Of a stretch of 64,000 nt of DNA, positions 49,330-58,712 are shown one piece after another. Each line of letters begins with the position of its first letter. The stretch's first letter is position 1. Origin of the DNA: Nucisporomicrobium flavum (lineage in GTDB: Bacteria > Actinomycetota > Actinomycetes > Mycobacteriales > Micromonosporaceae); NCBI RefSeq assembly GCF_016464385.1, contig NZ_JADMLH010000017.1, positions 75,804-139,803 of the forward strand, read 5' to 3'. Under the pieces are notes generated by a model. The model saw only the letters and a list, made by a program, of their open reading frames with translations. It was not told where the DNA came from and made no database searches. Both the position numbers and the translations under genes were made by a program.

Positions 49330-52218
49330 TCAGCTCATCCGGTGGATCGCCGACCGCACGCGGGCCAGGTCCCGGCGGCGGCGTTCCAGGGTGGTCGCCA
49401 GGCCGAGCAGCAGCAGGCCGGCGGCCGCGAGCGGGATCCAGCGCGGCAGCAGGTCCCAGACCAGGGCCGCCTCGTGCAGGGCCACCAGGGTGAGCACCGA
49501 GCCGCCCGCGACGACGGGCGCCTGCAGCCGGGCGTGCGCCCCGGCCAGGACGACGCCGAGCGCCGCGACGCCCAGCAGCAGCCGGCGCAGCGGCTCGCCC
49601 TCGCCGGTCAGCACCGAGGCGAGCGTCGGCAGCAGGGCCGCGGCCAGCGCCGGGCCGTAGGCGGTCCAGCTCGACAGCCCGGCCCGGTTCCGGCGGCCCA
49701 GCCATCCGGCCAGCAGCGCGACGGCGGCCGCCGGGATCGTGTACGCCTCCACCACCGCGACCTGCTCCGCGGCGAGCAGCAGCCACCAGCCGCCCACCTC
49801 GGCCGCCGCGGCCGCCACCACGTGACTCCGGCGCCCGGCCGCGTCTCGGATCAGGGCCCGCAGCCCCAGCACGATGCCCCACAGGGTGCAGACGGCTGCG
49901 GCGTACCGGGGGGAGCCGGCGGTGAGCAGCAGGGCGACGACCGCGCCCCCGTGGGCGGCGGCCTGCAGCGTCCAGCTCTCGGCCGTGCGCCGCCGCAGGA
50001 GCATCCCGGCGGCCAGGACGGCGGCCGCCGCGCCGAGCACCACGAACGCCGTACGGTTCAGCGGCAGGCCGGCCGTGTTCCCGGCGGTGACGGCGACCAC
50101 GTACGCGCCGGCCGCCGCGCCGAGCCAGCCGGCGGCCCGGACCGCGACCGTACGACCGCCGGCGCCGATCACCGCCCCCGCGACCACCGTCGCACCGAAG
50201 GCCGCCAGCGTGGTCACGTCCGTGGCGATCGCCGCCGCGAGAGCCGCGCCCAGCAGCGCGGCCGAGACGGCGGTCAGCGCGACGGACCGGAGGACGGCAC
50301 CGCGCAGCGCGGCCACGATCAGGCCCGCCAGCCCGGTGACCAGGCTCGCCGTCCCGGTCGACGGCCACGGCGCACCGGCCGCCGCGGTGGCGAGCACGGC
50401 GGTGACGGCGACGACGGGCGCGACCTCCCAGACGGCGTTCCGGCGCCCGTGGATCGCGGCGGCGACCGCCAGCAGCCCCGTTGCGACCACGTCCGCGATC
50501 GGCACGTCACCGGTCCATCGAGTCCCGGCGTGCAGCCACGGCCCGGCGAGAACGGTCAGCAGGCTGTTGGCTGTGGCAGCGAGCAGGGCGAACCCGAGAA
50601 CCGCGGCGGTGACGACGGTCCATGCGCGGTACACCGGCGCGGCGAGCGCGATGAGCAGCAGCCCGGCCGCCGCGTAGATCGCCGGGGAGTCGCCGGAGAC
50701 CAGCGCCCACACCGGCGTGGTCGCGAGCAGGGCCGGCGCCACGCCCGCCGCGAAGCCCCGGTGCCGCCCGATCCGGTACGCCGCCACGACCAGCACCGCC
50801 GCCACACCGAGGATCACGCGGCTCTGCAGCACCGGCGACCAGGGCAGCGCCGCCGGGACCGCCAGCGTCAGCACCGCCCCGCCGACCAGCGCCACGGGGA
50901 TCGGGGGCAGCAGGGCCGCGGCGCCCGCCGCCAGGATCACGATCATGGTGGGGAGCCGCCAGTCGGCCTCCCCGCCCACCCGCGCCACCACCGTGGCGAG
51001 CACGGCCGACACACCGGGCACGCCGAGGCACGCCAGCGCGGCGATCTGCGGGCCCCGCCGTACCGTCGAGGGCAGCAGCCGGACGGCGACGGCCAGAACT
51101 GTCACGACCAGCGCGATCAGCACCGGCGAGAGGTGCTCGCCGCCGACGACCCCGGCGAGGCGACCCGCGGCGATCGCCACCGCCACCACGACCATCCCGG
51201 CGGCCGGCCCGATGCCGGTGCGGGCGAGCACCGCCGCGGCCAGCGGCACTCCCGCCGCGGCGACGAGCGACGCCCCCGCCAGCGCCACCGGCGCCGGGTC
51301 CGTGACGAGCACGAGGCCGACCAGCGCGCAGACGCCGGACACGGCCACGGCCAGGCCGCCGAGCACGTACGCGGCGATGGCCAGCGGCGTCAGCGCCCCG
51401 CGGCGCAGGTGGATGACCGCCAGGTTGACGACCGCGACGGCCGCCCACGTGTACGCCCACCCCGCGGCGTCCGGGTGGAACGGCGCGACGAGCAGTGGCA
51501 GGACGGGCTGGGCCACGAGCAGCGCGGCGAACTTGGGCGTGCTGAGGCCGGTGACGTGCTCGTACCCGGCGGCGACGGCGGCGGTCACCGCGCACACCGC
51601 CCCGGCGTATCCGAGCGCGGAGTAGCCGGCGAGGCCGAACAGGTTGACGTACCAGGCCGCGTACCCGTCGAGCAGGATCAGCAGCAGCCCCACCGCGGCG
51701 ACCGTCTCGGCGGTGGCGGTGAGCCGGCGCCGCAGGGCCGCCAGCGGCGCGGCGAGCGCCACCACGGTGACCGCCGCGAGCAGGCCGGCCCGGCCGCGCA
51801 CCCCGAACTGCGACCACGCCACCGCGGTGAACACGATCGCGGCGACCGCCAGCAGCAGGCCGCCGAGCACGAACAGCGAGTTCTGCACGAGCCGGGTCGA
51901 CGCCTCGGCGGTCGCGGTGGTCATCGGGGCGGTCATCGCCGGCGCGTGCGCGGGCCGGGGCGCGACCCGGGCGGCGGCGGCCACGGCGGCCCGTACCCGG
52001 CCGGCGGCCGCCTCCCGCTGCGCCCACGCGCGGCGCAGCGCCCCGTCCGCCGCGGTCACCGCGTCGCGGGCGGCGGCGAGGCGGGCCGTCAGCACCGGGA
52101 TCTCGGCGTCGAGGCGGACCACCTCGGCGGCGTCGGGATCCGGGCCACGGCCGCAGCCGGGGCAGCCGGTGGTCAGGTTCGCGGCGGTACGGCAGAACGG
52201 GCACGGGTACGAGGTCAC
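49330..52218 (-). CDS. Giant polytopic membrane protein, SCO7613 C-terminal-domain type
   Basis: The product has 962 residues. It starts with a zinc ribbon (Cys6, Cys9, Cys19, Cys22), then a coiled segment (RLDAEIPVLTARLAAARDAV). About 30 hydrophobic segments rich in Ala/Val/Leu run to the C-terminus. The combination matches the SCO7613-type large membrane proteins of actinomycetes, recalled by name. Transport or envelope function is not established. The start GTG 52218 has no strong ribosome binding site. Confidence 0.8.
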   Translation of the reverse strand: MTSYPCPFCRTAANLTTGCPGCGRGPDPDAAEVVRLDAEIPVLTARLAAARDAVTAADGALRRAWAQREAAAGRVRAAVAAAARVAPRPAHAPAMTAPMTTATAEASTRLVQNSLFVLGGLLLAVAAIVFTAVAWSQFGVRGRAGLLAAVTVVALAAPLAALRRRLTATAETVAAVGLLLILLDGYAAWYVNLFGLAGYSALGYAGAVCAVTAAVAAGYEHVTGLSTPKFAALLVAQPVLPLLVAPFHPDAAGWAYTWAAVAVVNLAVIHLRRGALTPLAIAAYVLGGLAVAVSGVCALVGLVLVTDPAPVALAGASLVAAAGVPLAAAVLARTGIGPAAGMVVVAVAIAAGRLAGVVGGEHLSPVLIALVVTVLAVAVRLLPSTVRRGPQIAALACLGVPGVSAVLATVVARVGGEADWRLPTMIVILAAGAAALLPPIPVALVGGAVLTLAVPAALPWSPVLQSRVILGVAAVLVVAAYRIGRHRGFAAGVAPALLATTPVWALVSGDSPAIYAAAGLLLIALAAPVYRAWTVVTAAVLGFALLAATANSLLTVLAGPWLHAGTRWTGDVPIADVVATGLLAVAAAIHGRRNAVWEVAPVVAVTAVLATAAAGAPWPSTGTASLVTGLAGLIVAALRGAVLRSVALTAVSAALLGAALAAAIATDVTTLAAFGATVVAGAVIGAGGRTVAVRAAGWLGAAAGAYVVAVTAGNTAGLPLNRTAFVVLGAAAAVLAAGMLLRRRTAESWTLQAAAHGGAVVALLLTAGSPRYAAAVCTLWGIVLGLRALIRDAAGRRSHVVAAAAAEVGGWWLLLAAEQVAVVEAYTIPAAAVALLAGWLGRRNRAGLSSWTAYGPALAAALLPTLASVLTGEGEPLRRLLLGVAALGVVLAGAHARLQAPVVAGGSVLTLVALHEAALVWDLLPRWIPLAAAGLLLLGLATTLERRRRDLARVRSAIHRMS

Positions 52219-52275
52219 GCCGTTGATCCTTGTCGCGCCGGCGGCTCCGATCCTGAGTCGGCGTACTCAGCCTGC

Positions 52276-52818
52276 CTAGGCGCAGGCGCCCGGGGGCACC
52301 TCGGGTTCGCCGAGCGCGACCAGCGCCTGGCTGACCTCGGTGAACGTGGCGAGCTGCAGGAAGCCCGCACCGACGACCACGTCGACGACCGGACCCTTGC
52401 GGCGGGGGTCGTACCGGACGTCGGCCTGGTTCAGGAAGTACGCCCGGACCAGCCACGCCCGGCCGACTGCTTCGGGGCCGTACCGCAGGACCGCGACGCC
52501 GTCGACCTTCTTCCTGCTCTCGGCGGGCTTCTCGGTGGTGAACCGCCGGTTCCGGAAGTCCGCACTGACCGTCTTGGCGAGTCCGGGGGTTCCGCTGCCG
52601 TTGTAGACCCGCACGGTGACCTGCTGATTGTCGGCGGGCAGCCGTACGTCCGCCCGGACCGCGCCGGCGGGGCAGCGGTCGGCGACGGCACCTGCCTGCG
52701 AGTCGCGGACCACCGCGACGGTCACCAGGACCGCCGCCGCCACGGCGAGCAGGCCGGCGAGCACGAGGGCGCGGGCGCGGGCGCGGGCGCGGGAAGAACT
52801 CATCACGACTGGGAACAC
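52276..52818 (-). CDS. LytR_C-domain membrane-anchored protein
   Basis: GTG 52818 (GGGAG upstream) gives 180 residues; ATG 52803 is an alternative. A basic N-terminus (RARARARAL, encoded by GGGCGC repeats at 52767-52791) precedes one membrane helix (about 17-40). A LytR_C domain follows with VTVRVYNGSGTPGLAKTVSA and VDGVAVLRYGPEAVG, and it ends in Cys-Ala. LytR_C domains occur with LytR-CpsA-Psr enzymes that attach polymers to the cell wall; this gene has the tail domain only. Confidence 0.8.
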   Translation of the reverse strand: MFPVVMSSSRARARARALVLAGLLAVAAAVLVTVAVVRDSQAGAVADRCPAGAVRADVRLPADNQQVTVRVYNGSGTPGLAKTVSADFRNRRFTTEKPAESRKKVDGVAVLRYGPEAVGRAWLVRAYFLNQADVRYDPRRKGPVVDVVVGAGFLQLATFTEVSQALVALGEPEVPPGACA

Positions 52819-52854
52819 ACCGCTCCCGGCCGTCCGGTTGCATCGGCCGGGGAT

Positions 52855-54447
52855 CTAGGTGGTGTACCAGGCCGCGGTGTCTCCCGGGAGGATCCCGTCC
52901 TCGCCGACCGGCCCGCTGGCCAGCAGCAGCCGGGCGTCGCCCACGCCGGGTGGCGCCGGGGCCGGCCGTTCGCCGGCGTTGACCACGCAGACGAAGCCGG
53001 GGTCGCGGCGGAACGCGAGCACGTCCCCCTCGGTGCTCAGCCAGGTCAGCGTGCCGGAGCCGAGGGCCGGCAGGGCGGCGCGGTGGCGCAGCGCGCCGCG
53101 GTAGAGCGACAGCATCGACGACGGGTCGCCGGCCTGCCGTTCCGCGGTCAGCTCCGCCCAGCCGGCCGGCTGCGGCAGCCAGGAGGCGGGGCCCGGGCCG
53201 AAGCCGTACGAGGGCTCGGCGCCGGACCAGGGCAGCGGCACCCGGCAGCCGTCGCGGCCGAGCTCACTGCCGCCCGTACGGTGGAACGTCGGGTCCTGCC
53301 GCACCTCGCCCGGCAGGTCCTCGACCTCGGGCAGCCCGAGCTCCTCCCCCTGGTACACGTAGGCGCCGCCGGGCAGGGCGAGCATGAGCAGCGCCGCGGC
53401 CCGGGCCCGCCGGAGGCCGGTCGCGCCGCCGCCGTACCGGGTGACGTGCCGGGTGACGTCGTGGTTCGACAGCACCCAGGTCGCCGGGGCGCCCACCCGG
53501 GCCAGCTCGGTCATGCTCTCGTCGACGGCCGCCCGCAGCGCGCCGGCGTCCCAGGGTGCCATGAGGAAGGTGAAGTTGAACGCGGTGTGCAGCTCGTCGG
53601 GGCGCAGGTAACGGGCGAGCCGCGCCGGGTCCGCCACCCAGACCTCGCCGACGAACGTCCGGTCCCCCGGGTACGCGTCGCTGATCCGCCGCCAGCCACG
53701 GTAGACGTCGTGCACCTCGTCGAGGTCCCAGTGCGGGTGCCCCTCGACGGCCTGGCCACCGGTGGCGTGCCCGGCGCCGAGGTCCGGCATCTCCGGGTCC
53801 TTGGCCAGGCCGTGGGCGACGTCGATGCGGAACCCGTCGACCCCCCGGTCCAGCCAGAACCGCAGGATGTCGTGGAACTCGGCCCGTACCTCGTCGTTGG
53901 TCCAGTCCAGGTCGGGCTGCTCCAGGGCGAACAGGTGCAGGTACCACTGCCCGGGCCGGCCGTCGGGCTCGGCGACCCGGGTCCACGCCCGCCCGCCGAA
54001 GTTGCTCATCCAGTTGTTGGGCGGCACCGAGCCGTCCGGGCCGCCGCCGTCGCGGAACAGGTACCGGGCGCGCTCGCGGCTGCCGGGCGGCGCGGCGAGC
54101 GCGGCCCGGAACCATGGGTGCTGGTCGGAGGTGTGGTTGGGCACCAGGTCGACGATGATCCGCAGGCCGTGCGCGTGGGCGTCGCGGATCAGCGCGTCGG
54201 CGTCGGCGAGGGTGCCGAAGCGGGGGTCGACGTCCCGGTAGTCCGAGACGTCGTACCCCGCGTCGGCCTGCGGCGACGGGTAGAACGGGTTCAGCCACAG
54301 CGCGTCCACGCCCAGGTCCCGCAGGTACTGCAGGCGGGACCGGACGCCCGGCAGGTCACCGATCCCGTCGCCGTCGGAGTCCGCGAAGCTGCGCACGTAC
54401 ACCTGGTAGATCACCGCGTGACGCCACCAGGGTCCGTCCGGGCTCAT
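52855..54447 (-). CDS. GH13 alpha-glucosidase, second copy
   Basis: The product has 530 residues and starts at ATG 54447 with GGAGG upstream, 12 bases after the stop of the ABC ATPase gene. GH13 motifs are WWRHAVIYQVYVRSFADSDG, VDLVPNHTSD, GFRIDVAHG (nucleophile), TFVGEVW (acid/base) and VLSNHDVTRH. It is cytosolic. It is a paralogue of the enzyme at 36686-38362. Co-transcription with the importer implies cleavage of the imported alpha-glucoside. Confidence 0.92.
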   Translation of the reverse strand: MSPDGPWWRHAVIYQVYVRSFADSDGDGIGDLPGVRSRLQYLRDLGVDALWLNPFYPSPQADAGYDVSDYRDVDPRFGTLADADALIRDAHAHGLRIIVDLVPNHTSDQHPWFRAALAAPPGSRERARYLFRDGGGPDGSVPPNNWMSNFGGRAWTRVAEPDGRPGQWYLHLFALEQPDLDWTNDEVRAEFHDILRFWLDRGVDGFRIDVAHGLAKDPEMPDLGAGHATGGQAVEGHPHWDLDEVHDVYRGWRRISDAYPGDRTFVGEVWVADPARLARYLRPDELHTAFNFTFLMAPWDAGALRAAVDESMTELARVGAPATWVLSNHDVTRHVTRYGGGATGLRRARAAALLMLALPGGAYVYQGEELGLPEVEDLPGEVRQDPTFHRTGGSELGRDGCRVPLPWSGAEPSYGFGPGPASWLPQPAGWAELTAERQAGDPSSMLSLYRGALRHRAALPALGSGTLTWLSTEGDVLAFRRDPGFVCVVNAGERPAPAPPGVGDARLLLASGPVGEDGILPGDTAAWYTT

Positions 54448-54459
54448 GGGGTCCTCCGG

Positions 54460-55632
54460 TCAGTCGGTGGTGAGGAGGTTCTTGCCGGTCGACGGGTCGA
54501 ACAGCTGCATCTTCGCCGTGTCGTACCAGAGCCGCGCCGTCGTGCCGCGCCGGACGTCGGACGCGGCGTCCAGCCGGGCGGTGATCGAGGTGCCGCCGCC
54601 GTGCAGGTCGTTGCCGGTGTCCTTGGCCAGGTCGTCGAGGTCGGCCGAGCGGGCCTCCTCGCCCTTGACCGTGAAGTACGCGTACACGTCGGAGCCCATG
54701 GCCTCGACGATGTCGATCGGCGCGTCGAAGGTCGCGCCCGGCTTGTCGCCGATCATGACGGCGTCCTCGAAGTGCTCCGGGCGGATGCCGACGATGACGT
54801 CGCGGTCCGCGGACGTCCGCTCCAGCGCCTGCCGCGCCCGGGCGGGAAGCTCCGCCTCGCCGAGGGCGGTCATCACCGTGCCGCCGCCCCGCAGCTGCCC
54901 GGGCAGGAAGTTCATCGAGGGGCTGCCGATGAAGCCGGCCACGAACAGGTTCGCCGGCCGGGCGTACAGGTGGGCCGGGCTGCCGACCTGCTGCACCACG
55001 CCGGCCCGCATGACCACGACCCGGTCGCCGAGCGTCATCGCCTCGGTCTGGTCGTGCGTCACGTAGAGCGTGGTGGTGCCCAGCGTCTTCTGGATGCGCG
55101 CGATCTGCGTACGCATCTGGACCCGCAGCTTGGCGTCGAGGTTGGACAGCGGCTCGTCCATCAGGAACGCCTTGGGCGAGCGGACGATGGCGCGGCCCAT
55201 GGCGACCCGCTGGCGCTGGCCGCCGGACAGGTTCGACGGCTTGCGGTCCAGGTGCTGCGTCAGCTCCAGCATCTCGGCGGCGTCGTCCACCTTCCGCCGG
55301 ATCTCCGCCTTGTCCATCCCGGCCAGGCGCAGCGGGAAGCCCATGTTCTCCCGGACGGTCATGTGCGGGTAGAGCGCGTAGGACTGGAACACCATGGCGA
55401 TGTCGCGGTCCTTGGGCGCCTTGTCGTTCACCACCTGCCCGTCGATGAGCAGCTTGCCCGCGGTGATGTCCTCCAGGCCGGCCACCATGTTGAGGGTGGT
55501 CGACTTCCCGCAGCCGGACGGGCCGACCAGGATGATGAACTCGCCGTCGGCGATCTCGAGGTTGAAGTCGTCCACGGCCAGCGCCCCGTCGGGGTACCGC
55601 TTGACGACATGGTCCAGAACGATCTCGGCCAC
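54460..55632 (-). CDS. sugC: Sugar ABC importer ATPase (SugC/MsmK/UgpC type)
   Basis: The product has 390 residues: Walker A GPSGCGKST (37-45), Q-loop VFQSYALYPHMT, signature LSGGQRQRVAMGRAI, Walker B FLMDEPLSNLD, H-loop YVTHDQTEA. A C-terminal TOBE regulatory domain (VGIRPEHFEDA, TARLWYD) makes it the CUT1-family type that energises disaccharide uptake. Its length and operon place match SugC of the mycobacterial LpqY-SugABC trehalose importer. It may also serve other importers, as MsiK does in Streptomyces. Confidence 0.88.
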   Translation of the reverse strand: MAEIVLDHVVKRYPDGALAVDDFNLEIADGEFIILVGPSGCGKSTTLNMVAGLEDITAGKLLIDGQVVNDKAPKDRDIAMVFQSYALYPHMTVRENMGFPLRLAGMDKAEIRRKVDDAAEMLELTQHLDRKPSNLSGGQRQRVAMGRAIVRSPKAFLMDEPLSNLDAKLRVQMRTQIARIQKTLGTTTLYVTHDQTEAMTLGDRVVVMRAGVVQQVGSPAHLYARPANLFVAGFIGSPSMNFLPGQLRGGGTVMTALGEAELPARARQALERTSADRDVIVGIRPEHFEDAVMIGDKPGATFDAPIDIVEAMGSDVYAYFTVKGEEARSADLDDLAKDTGNDLHGGGTSITARLDAASDVRRGTTARLWYDTAKMQLFDPSTGKNLLTTD

Positions 55633-55642
55633 TTTCCGCTCC

Positions 55643-56476
55643 TCAGCCTTTTACCGCGCCCGAGGTCAGCCCGGCGACGATCCGCCGCTGGAAGACCAGC
55701 ACGAACAGAACGATGGGAATGGTGATGACCACGGCGGCGGCCGCGATCGGTCCGGTCGGTTTCTCGAAGGTGGTGGCGCCGGTGAAGTAGCTCATCGCCG
55801 CCGGCACCGTCCGCGCCTGCGACGTCGAGGTCAGCGACAGCGCGAACAGGAAGTCGTTCCAGCACGCGATGAAGACCAGGATCGCCGTGGTGAACACGCC
55901 CGGCATCGCCAGCGGCGTGATCACCTGCCGGAAGGCCTGGTACGGCGTCGCGCCGTCCATCTTCGCGGCCTTCTCCAGGTCCCAGGGGATCTCCCGGAAG
56001 AACGCCGAGAGCGTGTAGATCGCCAGCGGCAGCGCGAACGTGATGTACGGGATGATCAGGCCCGGCCACGTGTCGAACAGCCCCAGCGCCGTCTCGATCT
56101 TGAACAGCGGGGTGACCAGCGCGATCTGCGGGAACATCGAGACCAGCAGCGCCATGGCGACGATCGCCTTTTTGCCCGGGAACTGCAGCCGGGCGATCGC
56201 GTACGCGGCCATCGTGCCGAGCACGATGGCCACCAGGGTGGCGATCACGCAGATGCCGATCGAGTTGATCAGCGCGCGGACGAAGTCCTCGTTCTTGAAG
56301 ATCGACAGGTAGTTGTCGTCGGTGGGCGAGGTCGGGAAGTACTTGCCGTCGTTGAGCGTCTGGTCGTCCTTGAGCGACAGCGACACCAGCCAGAACACCG
56401 GGATGAACGCGTACAGCAGGACGATCGTGTTGATGCCCCACCACATCAGCTTGCGGTTCGTCGTCACGGGTTGCAC
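55643..56476 (-). CDS. sugB: Sugar ABC importer permease, MalG/SugB type
   Basis: GTG 56476 has GGAGG eight bases upstream, in the end of the preceding gene. The 277-residue product has six membrane helices and the EAA loop DLEKAAKMDGATPYQAFRQV followed by ITPLAMPG. It ends in RRIVAGLTSGAVKG, typical of MalG-type CUT1 permeases. It pairs with the SugA-type permease encoded just before it; three bases separate the genes. Confidence 0.9.
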   Translation of the reverse strand: MQPVTTNRKLMWWGINTIVLLYAFIPVFWLVSLSLKDDQTLNDGKYFPTSPTDDNYLSIFKNEDFVRALINSIGICVIATLVAIVLGTMAAYAIARLQFPGKKAIVAMALLVSMFPQIALVTPLFKIETALGLFDTWPGLIIPYITFALPLAIYTLSAFFREIPWDLEKAAKMDGATPYQAFRQVITPLAMPGVFTTAILVFIACWNDFLFALSLTSTSQARTVPAAMSYFTGATTFEKPTGPIAAAAVVITIPIVLFVLVFQRRIVAGLTSGAVKG

Positions 56477-56478
56477 GG

Positions 56479-57438
56479 CTACCGCCTCCCTCCGGCGTCG
56501 GAACCCGGCGCGGCCGCGCCGAAGAGCTTGATGAACAGGAACGCGATGATGCCGGTGGTGATGAAGATCAGCACCGACATGGCCGAGCCGATGCCGAGGT
56601 TCAGGCCGCGGATGAGGTTGCTGTAAGTCACCATCGACACCGAGCTGGTCTCGTTGGCGCCGCTGGTCAGGATGAAGATGTTGTCGAACACCCGGAACGC
56701 GTCGAGCGTGCGGAACAGCAGCGCCACCAGGATGGCCGGCTTGATCAGCGGTACGGTCACCAGCCAGAACCGTTTCCACGCCGAGGCGCCGTCCATCGAG
56801 GCCGCCTTGAGCAGGTCCTCGGGCACCAGGGCGAGCCCGGCCATGAGCAGCAGCGCCATGAACGGGACGGTCTTCCAGACCTCGGCCAGGATGATGATCA
56901 TGATGGACGAGCCGAACTTGGTGAGCGGCGCCGAACCGCTCGGTGCCAGCCAGCCCAGGTCCTCGGTCCAGGCGAAACGCCAGGAGAACGCGGCGACCAC
57001 GGTCACGATCGCGTACGGGATCAGCGCCGAGGTGCGGACCAGCCCGCGGCCGACCAGCGTGCGGTGCATGACGATGGCCAGCACCATGCCCAGCACCAGC
57101 TCGAGGGCCGCGCTGATCACGGTGATGAGCGCTGTCACGCCGAACGCCGTCCACCAGATCGGGCTGGACAGCACGGTGACGTAGTTGTCGAACCAGATGA
57201 ACTTGTTCTCGCCGGGCCGGCGCAGGTCCGCCCGGTTGAGCGACAGCCACATCGCGTACAGCACCGGGTATGCGGTGACGGCGAGCATCAGAACCACGGC
57301 CGGCGCCACCAGCATCAGGCCGAGCTTGCGTTCGGCGCGCTTGGCCTCGGTGAAGCGCTGACGGGCGATCTGGGTGGTCTCGTCCTCCATGGATTCGGCG
57401 GCGGCTTCCGCGGCCGCCGACGTCGGCGTAGCGGTCAT
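56479..57438 (-). CDS. sugA: Sugar ABC importer permease, MalF/SugA type
   Basis: The product has 319 residues with a ~35-residue acidic N-terminus and six membrane helices. The EAA loop is DLLKAASMDGASAWKRFWLV, then TVPLIKPAILVALLFRTLDAF, as in MalF-type CUT1 permeases. It starts within the last four bases of the binding-protein gene (ATGA, 57435-57438). Together with the MalG-type protein it forms the membrane channel. Confidence 0.9.
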   Translation of the reverse strand: MTATPTSAAAEAAAESMEDETTQIARQRFTEAKRAERKLGLMLVAPAVVLMLAVTAYPVLYAMWLSLNRADLRRPGENKFIWFDNYVTVLSSPIWWTAFGVTALITVISAALELVLGMVLAIVMHRTLVGRGLVRTSALIPYAIVTVVAAFSWRFAWTEDLGWLAPSGSAPLTKFGSSIMIIILAEVWKTVPFMALLLMAGLALVPEDLLKAASMDGASAWKRFWLVTVPLIKPAILVALLFRTLDAFRVFDNIFILTSGANETSSVSMVTYSNLIRGLNLGIGSAMSVLIFITTGIIAFLFIKLFGAAAPGSDAGGRR

Positions 57439-58712
57439 GGGAGGATCCCCTTGCCTTCGATCGCGGCCTGGATCGCGTCGCGAAGCTCATCCGCGGACTT
57501 CTGCGGGTTGATCTCCCCGGGCGGTGACAGCGTGGTGGAGACGATCGTGGAGATGTTCTGGTAGACCGGCGACACCGGGCGCGGCACGGCGTTCTTCAGC
57601 TCGGCGAGCATGACGTCCTTCATCGGGTACGCCTTGGTGAACTCGGGAGTGTCGAAGACCGTGGCCAGGGCCGGCACGTCACCGCCGTCGAGCGCGGCGC
57701 TCAGCGCGTTCTTCTCGTTGCGCATGCACATCCCCGCCTCGAAGGCCTCGTCCGGATGCTTGCTGTACTTGCTGATCGCGTAGTTCATCCCGCCGAGCGT
57801 CACCCGCGGCGGCCCGCCGTCGATCGACGGGTACGGCGCGAAGCCGAGGTCGCCGACGAGGTCCGGGTTGGCCTCGCGCATGGCGCTGAGCACGTACGGC
57901 CAGTTGAGCGCGAACGCCGACCGGCCGGCCTGCAGGTCCGCGAAGACCTCCGGCTCCTGGGCGTTGGACAGCGACGAGCTGGTCACGCCCGAGGTGGCGA
58001 GCTTGCGCATCATGGTCAGCGCCTGGACGGTCTTGTCGTCGATCGTGGGAGCCGTGCTGTCCTCGTTGACCAGCGTGCCGCCGTACCCGGTGACCAGGTT
58101 GTTGATGTTGACCACGTAGCCCTCGTACTGGGCCGCGGTCAGGCCGATCTCGTACGGCTTGCCCTGCGACTTCAGCTGCTGGGCCATCGTGATCATCTCG
58201 TCGAACGTCTTGGGCGGCGTCGGCACCAGCGACTTGCGGTACCAGAGCAGCTGCACGTTGGTCGTTCGCGGGATGCCGTAGAGCTTGTCCTTCCAGGTGG
58301 CCGTGTCGATCGGCGGCTGCAGGGTGTCCTTGGTCGCCTGCGCCTTCTGGTCGGCGGTCAGCTCGCGGATCCAGCCCGCCTCCGCGAACTCGGCCGTCCA
58401 CGTCACGTCCATGCCGAGCAGGTCCATGCCGTCGTCGTGCGCGGCGAGCCGGCGGACGAACTGGTCACGCTGGCCGTCGGCGTCGCTGGGCAGGAGATTT
58501 CCGACGATCGTGTACCGGCCGGCGGCCGCCTTGTTGCAGTCGGCGAGGATCTTGTCGAAGCCGGTGCCGCTGGCACCGCCGTACAGGTTGATCACGGTCC
58601 CCTTCGGACCGCTCGAGCAGGCCGCGAGCGAGGCCATGAGGACCGCCACACCGAAGGCGGCCGTCCAACGTGAGGGGTGTCCGCGTACCGCTGTCGGATG
58701 GTGAAGCCTCAT
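57435..58712 (-). CDS. lpqY: Sugar-binding lipoprotein, LpqY-like (trehalose/alpha-glucoside)
   Basis: The product has 425 residues. The signal peptide ends in lipobox LAACSS (Cys32). The mature protein matches mycobacterial LpqY in many places as I recall it: LLGMDVTWTAEFAEAGWI, TTNVQLLWYRKSLV, LGFAPYP, VTLGGMNYAISK, AYPMKDVMLAEL, RPVSPVYQNIS, LSPPGEINPQKSADEL and a GKGILP end. LpqY binds trehalose. Gene order lpqY-sugA-sugB-sugC is kept. A GGAGGG ribosome binding site precedes ATG 58712, and a Crp-like site lies 27 bases upstream. Confidence 0.88.
   Translation of the reverse strand: MRLHHPTAVRGHPSRWTAAFGVAVLMASLAACSSGPKGTVINLYGGASGTGFDKILADCNKAAAGRYTIVGNLLPSDADGQRDQFVRRLAAHDDGMDLLGMDVTWTAEFAEAGWIRELTADQKAQATKDTLQPPIDTATWKDKLYGIPRTTNVQLLWYRKSLVPTPPKTFDEMITMAQQLKSQGKPYEIGLTAAQYEGYVVNINNLVTGYGGTLVNEDSTAPTIDDKTVQALTMMRKLATSGVTSSSLSNAQEPEVFADLQAGRSAFALNWPYVLSAMREANPDLVGDLGFAPYPSIDGGPPRVTLGGMNYAISKYSKHPDEAFEAGMCMRNEKNALSAALDGGDVPALATVFDTPEFTKAYPMKDVMLAELKNAVPRPVSPVYQNISTIVSTTLSPPGEINPQKSADELRDAIQAAIEGKGILP

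Noticed and set aside
52767..52791. GGGCGC repeat at the start of the LytR_C gene as a variable tract
   Set aside because: Only about four units encoding Arg-Ala in a basic anchor; too short to argue for copy-number variation.
49342..55725. 2127-codon rightward open frame
   Set aside because: It is antisense to five recognised leftward genes (membrane protein, LytR_C, GH13, SugC) and has the composition of a frame shadow.
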